Positions 49,067 to 59,112 of a stretch of DNA of 64,000 bases are shown here, in pieces. How positions within the stretch are numbered: position 1 is the first letter of the stretch; each line of letters starts with the position of its first letter. The DNA is from Davidsoniella eucalypti (lineage: Eukaryota; Ascomycota; Sordariomycetes; Microascales; Ceratocystidaceae): assembly GCA_004009845.1 (NCBI GenBank), contig RMBW01000011.1, forward strand, positions 310,001-374,000, read 5' to 3'. The notes under the pieces were generated by a model. It was given only the letters and a program-made list of their open reading frames with translations, ran no database searches and was not told where the DNA came from. Both the position numbers and the translations under genes were made by a program.

Positions 49067-50882
49067 ACAGTGAGTCCAGAACAGTATGTGGTAGATGATA
49101 AATAATATAGATAAGAACCCAATACCAATATATCACGATGATATATGTTGGTGGTTTGAGGTGTTGATAAGCGATGTAAGTCGCGCGTCTTCTCTGGCTG
49201 ATATTCGGGCTGAAGCGGTATTTTGTCGGTTATTGTGTGGCAGAAAGTGAAAGCAGAGGAAAAGAAGAAACGGCCAGCCAAAGCAATGGGAAGATTTGCT
49301 ACCAGCGAAAAAAAAAAAAAACAAGCGGCTGGCAAAAGTGGAACTTGGTACCCACAGTTCTTTTGTCTGTCGTCATTGTCACGTGACTCCGCGTTGATGT
49401 ACGGATAGGGTTATCACTTGATCAAGCTGGCTTTCTAAGTTGCCTTTTTGGGACAAAAGACCCTTCTGATAGTGCTTAGTATTGCTACATAATGCCTTTA
49501 TTAGCCATCATTATCACGGTAGAGCCTTTTTGTCGAGTCTATAGTGGTGGCGGTTGGTGTAAAGTGATGTGTTTTATACTTCACAAAGCATTCACCGCTC
49601 CGTTCTAGCAAGTCTCAACATTGTCACATAAAAGGTCATACCGAGACAAATCTGCAACGCTGATTTGGGTCAGGTCAGCAACAAACGATTGGTCAGGCAG
49701 GGTTTGTAATAGTTGTCTCGACCAAATTGATCAAGAAAGAGGCCTTTCAGAGACTTGCAGCAGGCTATATGTTGTATGTACTTTGTTACATAGCATCGAC
49801 CATTGTGGTGAGGCATGGCTCTTTTGTCATTTGGTGGCATTTGTACCTTGATACACACGCACAGAACATGATCGGCCGACTGCGGAGGCAAGGGAAAATA
49901 TCTTGGCAGTAGATATGACTTGGATATCTCTGTAGTGGGGATCCCAGATCCTCTGAAGTTTGAAGCATGGTGATAGTATCTGTCTACGTGGAACAAATAT
50001 ATATAGAATGGTTGAGGATATATTGCTTGTCGCTCATAGATATATTTTCTGTTTTTGTCCTTAGCTTTGCAAACCAATTTGGCTGATTGAGTTTCTATAC
50101 AACGTGAGACTAATCTCACCAATATACATCCTGCATGACCAACGCGAAATGAGTGGTGTGTTGACTACATCTTATCCGCCTAATACCTCGCTTCACCACA
50201 TCACCCCGCAAACCTCGAATATATTTCAATTCACAATCACTGCATCGACTAGCAGAGTTCAATATGGCTGACTTGATAGAGTTTAGAGTTGATTCCGTCC
50301 CGCATTCGGGGCACAGCGTCAACTGTAACAGAGCGTCAATCTACAGTTAGCGTGCCTGGAACAGCAGGTCCTGTTTCGGACCTCCGTGAGCCGCCTGTTC
50401 CGTTGCATAAACATGGGCACTGGGCTGCCACGCACTTGAGCTGCCACAATTCACTCCATAGCGTCTCCCTCCCGCTGGGTAATTCTGCTTACGCACCACC
50501 ACAGTCTTTCTCTGCTTATCCTCGCCAGCAAAGCAGTCAGACCCGGGTATACAACAACATCACCCGCGCCACTGCCACTCGTCTTGATAAAGCCTGCGCG
50601 ATATTGTTCGCTGAAGGGTCCTCTATCATTCCTGTCGAAGCTGTTTCCGACGTAGCCGCTTCTGCTAGAAAACACCACCACTACCACCACCATCATTATT
50701 GCAACAGCGCCACACTTTCCCATACTGTCCTTCCTGCTGCCACCCGCATATCTCAATCTTTGCCATTACTTAATAAACCGTTTGGTGCGCCCGATGCCGC
50801 GCCCGCATACCCTGAGCCAGACCAACATATATCTCTGCTTGCTATTGCACCGCGTGCCCGACCGGCTCGGTCTTTCCCCGCC
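49067..50882. other. Divergent promoter region with a long ATG-less open frame
   Basis: Upstream region of two divergent genes. It includes an A run (about 49308-49321), a TCACGTGA site (49379-49386), and AT-rich sequence to about 50250. From 50289 to 50882 a frame continuous with the next gene is open for 198 codons without any ATG. Confidence 0.5.
49379..49386. promoter_or_regulatory. TCACGTGA palindrome upstream of the Zn2Cys6 gene
   Basis: Perfect palindrome 313 bp upstream of the regulator's ATG. Candidate Cbf1/USF-type basic helix-loop-helix site; function inferred only. Confidence 0.3.
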
Positions 50883-51554
50883 ATGTCCGGCAACCAGTTC
50901 ACCACCTTCTTCACTGTTCCCTCTACATTCTTGACACTTACGTCAACGAGCACACCCACAGGCACTCTCGATAGCTCTACTACCAATGGGGCCGCATCGA
51001 CAGGCTCTTCGGGGTCTAATAGCCTCACGTCTGATGCTAAGATCGGCCTGGGTGTCGGCCTGGGCGTAGGCTCAGCCATGGCTTTGTTGACCGCTGGATT
51101 ATTCATCATATACAGACGCAAGAATGCTCGCAGTACAAAAGGCACTGCCTCAGATGATGCAGATGCGGATGCGGATGCCGACGCCGACGAGTCAGAGCGA
51201 AATATCGCAGCTACTACGTCAAACCGAGACATCGAAAAGGACGAGACTCGTGCCGGGACTGGGTCTACAGCTTCAACGCCATCACCTACAAATAGCGCAA
51301 CGGTAGCTGCCGTTCCACTACCATCACCTACCGATGAGAAATCTACTGCTCCCGTACCCCCGCCACTGGATAATGCCGTTGAGGCAGATTCAGGGCCTGT
51401 TTCAGAATTGGCTGATGTACAGCCTGCAGCTACTGAGTTGCCAGCGTGTATTCAGGATGAAAAGACAGAGCTTGACGCTGCTGGCGCACCGATAGGAGCT
51501 CGAGACAGAGCTGAAGTTCCAGATGATGGGCCAAGATATGAACTTCCAGGCTAG
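50883..51554 (+). CDS. Single-pass membrane protein with Ser/Thr-rich ectodomain and acidic tail
   Basis: A single-exon frame from the only ATG in the open frame gives 223 residues. Residues 1-52 are rich in Ser and Thr (MSGNQFTTFFTVPSTF onward). A Gly-rich hydrophobic helix at 54-77 (IGLGVGLGVG, then LLTAGLFIIY) is followed by the stop-transfer cluster RRKN. The tail of about 145 residues carries a DADADADADAD repeat and is otherwise acidic, Pro- and Ala-rich and disordered. The layout resembles Mid2/Wsc-like cell-wall sensors and other fungal 'SKG6-type' single-pass proteins, but there is no signal peptide and no cysteine-rich ectodomain, so this is only a structural likeness. The frame stays open 198 codons upstream without an ATG. 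An undetected upstream exon or a non-AUG start is therefore possible. Confidence 0.65.
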   Translation: MSGNQFTTFFTVPSTFLTLTSTSTPTGTLDSSTTNGAASTGSSGSNSLTSDAKIGLGVGLGVGSAMALLTAGLFIIYRRKNARSTKGTASDDADADADADADESERNIAATTSNRDIEKDETRAGTGSTASTPSPTNSATVAAVPLPSPTDEKSTAPVPPPLDNAVEADSGPVSELADVQPAATELPACIQDEKTELDAAGAPIGARDRAEVPDDGPRYELPG

Positions 51555-51839
51555 AATGGCTTGCGACATATAGTATATATGATCAATATCGCTGAATTTT
51601 ATTCATAGCTGTGGTAGCTACCCATAGATCGGGGGATCTATCGTTTGTGGTATTTCATCGACATCAAGAATACACATAAACAGAGACCTAATGGATATGA
51701 CTTTAATTTAAATGATGTAGTATTCTAACAATATAATTCATAACGGGAAATATACAAAAATAAATGCTCCAAAAACTCCATGCTTATAGTGGTATCCTTA
51801 ACGACAATTCTAGAATACGGATGTAAGAAACAACAGAAA

Positions 51840-54346
51840 TTAATGTGAAATGTACTGGAAACACGCCGAGACATCAGGTTCACTAGCCTCTTGTCTTAAC
51901 AGCAGATCCTGGATCTTGTCCAAGCCATCATTGACGAAATGATTCCAAGTACTTGTGTCACCATATAGCATAGCCGGCGCCTTGATGTACTGTTTTCCAT
52001 CGGGTTTGCAACGCTTGCACTTGAAGGTATCATGAGTATCTGATGTAGTACCTGGGCGGTACTGGAACAGCTCACGTAGACTGTCGAGCGAGAAATGACG
52101 TTCCACATCTTCAGCACTGTCAACGACGCATGATGAGAGACTTTGCTTGTGACTCTGGCGCTGGAAGATCTTCTCTTCGATAGTTCCCGTGGCAATGAAG
52201 CGGTAGACAAAGCAATCCTTCTTTTGACCATCACGCCACACACGGGCCAGAGCTTGTTGATCAGAAGCAGGGTTCCAGTCAGGGTCGAAGAGGACAAGAC
52301 GGTTGGCACCGATAAGATTGATACCACAGCCACCGGCCTTGGAACTGAGAAGGAAAACAAATTCAGCACCTTCAGGGTCGTTGAAACGATCGACGAGCTT
52401 CTGACGCTTGCTTATGTTCATGGTTCCATCAAGACGAAGGCAGCCATATTGACGGTTACGGCATAGCCGCTCAAAAAGATCGAGTGTCTGGGTGTAGTTG
52501 CTGATAAGAACAATCTTGTCGTTGGTATCCTGACGAATGCGGGCCAGCATTCTGTCCAAGACTTGCATCTTGCCCGAATACCAGGGTTTAACATCACGAT
52601 CCCTACCACGAGAATCTCTAGGGGTATAATCCTTAGGCCACGTCGACTCGCAGCCGGGTAGATCTTCAGATAGATTGAGGAGATCAGGATGATTGCAGAG
52701 TTTCTTGAGAATGTTGATAGCCTTTAGAGGCTGAGAACCTCTACCACGAAGGAGAGCCTGGATCGATGGACTAGTAATGAAGTAGTTATAGAGATCCAGC
52801 TGGAAGGGGGCGAGACCACAGAAAACAACATGCTCGTACTTGACGGGGAGATATTTGGACAGAATGTCGTTGGTACGACGGATAATAAACTTGTTGACAA
52901 TACCAAGTAGCTCGGAAAGACGTTCATCACCCTTTTGACGTTCGAGTTCCGTAGCATCAGCGTCACGGCCACGTAGAATAGACAGCTCAAAACGTCTACG
53001 GAAATCAATTCGAGTGCCTAAAAGATCCGGGTTGGCGAAGCTGATGAGCGAGAAGTATTCAGAAAGATCGTTCTGAATTGGCGTACCAGAGAGAATTACA
53101 CGGCGGGTGACATTCAGACTGTTGAGGGCGCTGAATGTTTGACTGTCTCCGTTTTTAAGACGGTGGCCTTCGTCACAGAGCATAAGACCAATTTTAGTGT
53201 TCTTGAGCTCGTCAACGTTGAGACGTAATGTTTCGTAGGAAACAATTATCACGGGGCGAGTGACGGACCGGCCAGTAGCGATAGCCCATTGCCTCAACTG
53301 ACGTGTCAGTTCTTCCTTGGAAGCTTTACCATCGATGGCGAATGGCGTAATAGCATCAGCACCAAGCCATTTGACCAGCTCGTTAGCCCAGTTTCGCACC
53401 AAACTGGAAGGACAAGCAACGATGGCCTTTTGGATAGTTGGTTTACCAGCATCTGTAGACTGTTTGAGCAAGGTCCACAGGAGGGTAATACATTGCAACG
53501 TTTTTCCAAGACCCATTTCATCTGCCATGATACAGCCGTTCGCTTTGTCGTCAATCATGCCTGTAACGCAGCGGTACATGAATCTGACACCTTCAACTTG
53601 ATGGGGACGCAGAACCTTTGCTAGGCGAGGATCAATGACCACGGGAACACGAGGATGTTCAGTGTCGACTTTTTTCTTGATGCCGAGAATCTCCGCAAGA
53701 CTTTTATGCACCAAAGGCGCATCTAGCTCCTCGACAGGAGCTTCTTGACTGCCTTCGGAATTTTTGTCGGCTGCGCGTGCATCTTCGATGCTTTTGGGTT
53801 TCTGGTCGAGAGTTGGATCGTAGAGCACGATAGCGAACTCTCCACTAGGATCATGCAGGGGCTTTGCTATGAATGCGACACCTTGTCTGAGCCCCAGAGT
53901 CGGAGGGGGTCGATTTGCGTTATAATTGATACTGTCCTTATTAATCAAGGGAACATTGAAGCGTTTTCTAAACACCGTGCCTTTGTCCTTGACTTTGAAG
54001 ACGCCATATTTGTTTACATCGCGATTGCTTAACGCTAGGCGGTCGGCGTTAGACCAGGCGATACTACCATCGTCGCCGGTGTCCGTGCCACTGTAATCAA
54101 CCTTGCGCTTCTTCCGAGAAGGTCGACTGGGGGCCGGAGAGGCATTAGCGGAGCCTGGGCAGCGGAATGGCTTGAACAGCTTATCGCGAGATTCTTCAGC
54201 AGGCTGCCACCGACCCAGACGAGGCGCTGTTTTTGGTACTGCAGTCGGGCCCCCGGCTCCGGGAACAGGAGTATTAGGCGCAGAGCTTGCCCTAAACAAT
54301 GTCAGTATAAAGACCCGGTTATGCAATGTGCTGTGTTGACTTACAT
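51840..54346 (-). CDS. RAD54: DNA repair and recombination ATPase Rad54
   Basis: A long exon (54291-51840) and an intron at 54344-54292 (53 bp, GTAAGT...TTTAG). The intron splits the start codon: AT at 54346-54345, G at 54291, giving MASSAPNTPVPG and 817 residues. A basic cluster RPSRKKRKVDYSG (57-69) looks like a nuclear signal and is followed by the conserved KPLHDPxxEFAIVLYDP. The Snf2-family motor has Walker A DEMGLGKT (K264), DEGH (374-377), SGTPIQND, and motif VI ARVWRDGQ (arginines 684 and 687). A C-terminal CxxC pair (C759, C762) is typical of Rad54. The protein is a double-stranded-DNA translocase that works with Rad51 in homologous recombination. The domain order and C-terminus separate it from Snf2 remodellers and from Rdh54/Rad54B. 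It is divergent from the rsc1 gene. Confidence 0.95.
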
Positions 54347-55165
54347 GGTGGAAATGTGAGATTCAATGGACACGTCAGGTAAAGACAAGATATTAGGTGC
54401 CCTATCTGGAAGAACGAGGTGGAAATTCTAATTAATTTTGTGGGAGAGGATATCTTCTTATCCGAGCAACTGCTTTATTTTGGCTGTTGTGGTTGCCTGC
54501 CTATTCTTGTATACTCAGACAAGGTCCTTCCTCTGAGGGCAGACATCGCGGTGGTAATTAACCCACTACCGCGGCCTAGACGCGCCATCACGTGCATGTA
54601 TTGATTGCGCATTAGTCATCCTGTTAAAGCGACACCTAGGGTACGACAGCTGCTAGCCGGGCAGCTGGCAGGTTTTAGTGGGGGTGTATACAAGGGTTTG
54701 GTTGGTTGGCCGACTCGCTCATGAGTTCCTTCCTTCTTTTGACCGGAGCTATGCTGAGTAAGAAATGATTCGTGATCATCGATCTTCGCCCTCGTTGTTT
54801 GTTTTCTTAGCTCGCGATATATTTGCGGCAGTATTTTGCATTCCATTCTCGGATTCTTGCGGCACGGGACCGTCTTGTGTTTTTCCATCAGGCTGCGTGA
54901 CCGCGTCAACCTTTCAATTGTAAAATACTAAATCTTGTGGTACAGCGAAGCTTTCGTTGCTATCACTGAGCATAATAAACACGCCGCTTTCAGCGTTGAT
55001 TTGGCGAGCTCATATTCTTAACTTCCACTACTGCTCCTGCCTTGCTATAGCCGGCGTCGACGCTGCCCTGTTGGCGCATTTTCGCTCAATTTTTTCCTCA
55101 ATATCGTCCCTCGACCAGAAAAAATAAGACGGCCGGCCTGTGAAGACACCCTGACCGAAAATACG
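54347..55165. other. Shared promoter region of RAD54 and rsc1
   Basis: An 819-bp region between divergent starts. It contains a CACGTG core at 54589-54594 and pyrimidine-rich runs on the rsc1 side. No coding frame is credible. Both genes must be driven from here. Confidence 0.6.
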
Positions 55166-58100
55166 ATGTCTTTCAATCAAGCTTCAACCAATGGCGCAAA
55201 TGCGGCTCCAGCGTCCGCGGCCATCGCGACGAAGGATGCCGGCTCGGGGCCCAATGCGCCGTCCGCGCCGAAAGGCACTCCGATAGCTGACAAACTGCAA
55301 GCGACTCGTAATGATAGCGCTGAACAAGACAGCGACCAAGAAGAAGACGCCGATGCTGAAGCCGATGTTGATATGATGGACATCGATGCGCACGAGTCTG
55401 GTGATAGCGACCAAGCTGATCTTCTTGATCGCATTCATGCCATGTCAACAACCTTGTGTGAATACACCGAAGAGTGAGTTTTCCTCACCGTACCAACAAT
55501 TACTGGATACTAATATCTCATTTAGTGGCGAGGAAGAAGCATTGGCCGTCGGTTTCCAGCGTATACCTAACAAGCGCTCCTTGCCTCAATATTTCGAAGT
55601 GATCGAAAATCCTATCGCGTTCAGCACTATCAGAGTGAGTCGACTGATGCACACTAATTATAACTCTCTTGTACTAACTCGCGAAGGGAAAAATCTTAAA
55701 AAAGCAATATACCGCCTATTCAGAGTTTGTTCGTGATGTTGCACAAATATGCCACAATGCTCAGATATTCAATCGCCCATCTGCTGGTATATTTGGCGCT
55801 GCTGTGCGCCTTCAAGCTTTCTTCAAATCCGAGCTTGAGAAACTAGCGCAACAAGGAATCATTACTGCTGCCGAAGCTGAGCTCCCGTATCTAGGCGAGC
55901 TTCCTTCCGCCGATGAGTCTAGCGCAGAGGAACAAGAAGACGAAGACGAAGTTGGATCCGAAGACGACACCCCACCAGTACAGAAAAACAGCGATGTCGT
56001 CAAACGACGCGGAAGACCTCCGAGAGCCCTTACTCCCAACGAAGCTCGCATCAACGCCATCATCAAAGGTGTTCGCAACTTCCGTGATGCTGCTGGTTAT
56101 CATCTCATCGAACCGTTTGAACAACTTCCAAGCAAAACTGAACTTCCAGATTACTACGATGTAATCACCCAGCCCATCTGTCTCGATCAGATTAAGCGGA
56201 AGGCCAAGCGGAGGAAGTACCGCGGCGTACCAGACGTACTCCGTGATCTAGAATTAATGTTCAATAACGCCAAGAAGTATAATGAGGATGGTAGCGAGAT
56301 CTTTCTGGCGGCAGCTACGCTACTGGATTACACCATGAAACTAGCAAGTGAGCAACAAGGCAAGCCAGTCACGTCTTTCCAGGATGAATCTGGACGAATC
56401 CCGCTTACCGAAGCCACAAGCGATGTAGGCACATGGAAGATCGGCGATTGGGTACATATTCATAACCCAAATGATCCAGGCAAGCCCATAATCGGTCAGA
56501 TCTGGCGCATATGGCGGGACAATACGCAGCAGGTATGGTTCAATGCATGCTGGTATTATCGTCCCGAGCAAACTGTGCACCGTTATGATCGACAGTTCTA
56601 TCCTCAAGAAGTCGTGAAGACCGGACAGCAGCGGGATCATCGCATTGAAGATATCGTCGATTCCTGTTTCGTCCAATTTGTGAGTCGTTATATCAAAGGC
56701 CGGCCACAAGGTCTTCCGGCAAACAAGGCTATATATGTCTGTGAGAACCGATACTATGAAGAGAATAACACCTTTAGGCCAATCAAGTCATGGATGGCTG
56801 CTATGCCACCCGAAGTCCGTGGTCATGAATACGCGATTGACTTGTATCCAGTCGCCAAAGCCATGGCCAAGGTGCCCAGTCCCATCAAGCACCTGCTGCC
56901 ATATAATGCGCAAGAGACAGATCCTCTTCCCAAGCCCAATTGGGATAATCCAAATGTTCAGGCGCCGCCGTTAATAGGTGGTGTTCATATAAGACCCGAG
57001 AATCCAATTGTAAGTTTAACATCCCTTTTTTTTTGCCTTCAACATGTCCGAAAAAAATCAGCCGAAAATGCGATTCATCCCAGCAAAGGTCAAAGTATTC
57101 ACTACACCATACATAGGCCACTTATCAGCCGAACCCTAGTCCCTGCCCAAACTGTAACCCTATTTATTGTCCAAAATCCCTGTCATAGGCCGCCGCGCCT
57201 TTACGACCTGGACAATCGCGCTCCAACATTTCTTCACTTGAATTTTCCAGCCTAGCAATCAATTATTGCCTTTTTGCGATTATTCCCAATTCCTCTAAAT
57301 CACAAAGTTCTCGTAGTTCTTTCTAATCGCGCCCATCTTTGTTTTTCTCTGTGCATACCAAGCTTCTTTTCCACCATTTAACCGTCATATATCCTCTCAC
57401 CATACATAACGCCAATTGCTATAGACGCGACAAATTCTTGCCTAGTCTTGTTTGCGCTACCTAAATTCTAACCCAAATTCTCACATCGCCAGGCTTCTCA
57501 ACCTCACGCCAACCAACAGCATCATCAGATCCCAGCTCACATTCCGCCGCCTTACGCCGCTCAACCGCCAATTCAATATTCGCATAGCCCTATTCCTGTA
57601 CCTGTCCCGATGGCAACACCAAGCCCCGGCCCCGGCCAACCGCCGTACATGATCCCTCCCGGTCAACCTCCCATGCAATACCACCCCCATCAAATGCCCG
57701 TGCCTATGCCTGTGCAGCACCCTCTCCAGCAGCCGATGCCGCCTCATATGCAGGGCCACTTTCAGCCGCCTCCACCGGTCCAGATGCCACCTCAAATGCC
57801 TCGACAGAGCCCGGTTCCCGTGCCAATCTCCATGTCGCAGGTCCCCGTGCCCTATCCTGGAATGGCAGGTTCTCAGGCCGTTCGCCCCCTTCATCAGCAG
57901 CCCGGCTACCAGCCTTCTCAGTTTGCTCCCACCCAGTTCTCATCGCCGATGCCCGTTCAGCAGCCACACTACATCCCACCGCGGCCAGTGGTACAAGTGG
58001 CCGCACCGCCGCCGCCAACTTCACACGTTCCTGTGCCGATACCAAACGCTCCACAGCAATCGCGCATTGAGGTATACACTCTAGCGGACGATGTCAACGA

Positions 58101-58482
58101 GAAGATGCCCAAGGACATTGCCGAGAAGTTCCACACCGACGACCAAGGTCGCATCTTGTTCTTTACAGTGCCACCTCTAGTCCGTGAGCACCCCGGAAAA
58201 TCGGCCCAAGTCGCTACTATGGGCCACTCAGCACGTTATCTTGCAGGCCGCGAAGAATGGTTAGCTGAGCGCGAGCGTAAACGCAAAGCACGTGATGATG
58301 CCGCGAAGGAAAAGCTGGAGAAGGAACGCCCGGAGCGCGAAGCTCAGGCAAAGGCTGAGACTGATAAGTCAATTAGCCTCATCGCAGCCAATACTAGCAA
58401 CTGGTACCAGAGCTACACGCAAGAAACCCGTAAACTTCTTGGGGAAGATGTTAATCAGGCGAAGCGTATTAAGCAACAGTAG
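55166..58482 (+). CDS. rsc1: RSC chromatin-remodelling subunit Rsc1/Rsc2 (two bromodomains, BAH)
   Basis: Four exons (55166-55473, 55526-55634, 55687-57009, 57493-58482) give 909 residues; the first two introns are each 52 bp. An acidic N-terminus precedes bromodomain 1 (about 85-190), which is split by both short introns (LPQYFEVIENPIAFSTIR). An AT-hook KRRGRPPRA (245-253) follows, then bromodomain 2 (260-359; LPDYYDVITQPICLDQIK) and a BAH domain (389-508; WKIGDWVHIHNP). A long Pro/Gln/Met-rich segment then leads to the conserved RIEVYTLADDVNEKMPKDIA block and a charged C-terminal helix. This order, AT-hook between bromodomains and BAH after, defines Rsc1/Rsc2 of the RSC complex, which slides and ejects promoter nucleosomes in the nucleus. 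The last intron (483 bp) is long, and a 27-bp in-frame exon at 57062-57088 is a possible alternative. Confidence 0.9.
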
Positions 58483-59112
58483 CCGATTTTTTTGATAAAC
58501 CAAAGAGCTCAGAGTTGTTTGTCGTTTTACCGTTTTTTTTCATGGAGTTAATCTTGGGGTGGTTTTTGTTAGCCGATGGCTACTATTGGTATAGCACTAT
58601 CTGTTAATGTTATCTTTTTGAGGTTCTTTTCTTATATATGTATCTAATATATCTTCAATGAATATTTTTTTCCCATCAGATCAGCGCATTATGTCACAAC
58701 CGATCATGTAACCCTATTTATACTGCGAACCCTAATGTATACCTGAAACCACATTGGTACGCCTACTACATTTACCTGTTAAACGTGTCCACAATTCCGT
58801 CGTCTTTTAATCCAACAGCAAGTTATTAAGCTTAAGGAACTCGATAGCTTAAAGAGCTCATGCATGCTAGGTAAATTGCTTCACGTATCAAGCTTAGTGA
58901 TCTCATCGTGAGACTAAACCACTAGAGTTGTCGGTCTAGAAACTTCAGCCTTGAATCTTCCGAACAACAATATCTTGGTTTTTTTTCTGTGATTACCAAA
59001 GACCATCACATTTATCTTTGAGTCCAGCGGGGTTGACTCACTTAGTTGAACATATTCTTCCCTTTTTGTCGCCACTGACTTGACACACTGCTGTTGTCCT
59101 TTGAACTTTGCA
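58483..59112. other. Spacer between rsc1 and the glucosyltransferase gene
   Basis: A 630-bp stretch holding the rsc1 3' untranslated region and the next gene's promoter. T runs lie near 58486-58495, 58534-58540 and 58980-58986. No gene is seen. Confidence 0.55.
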
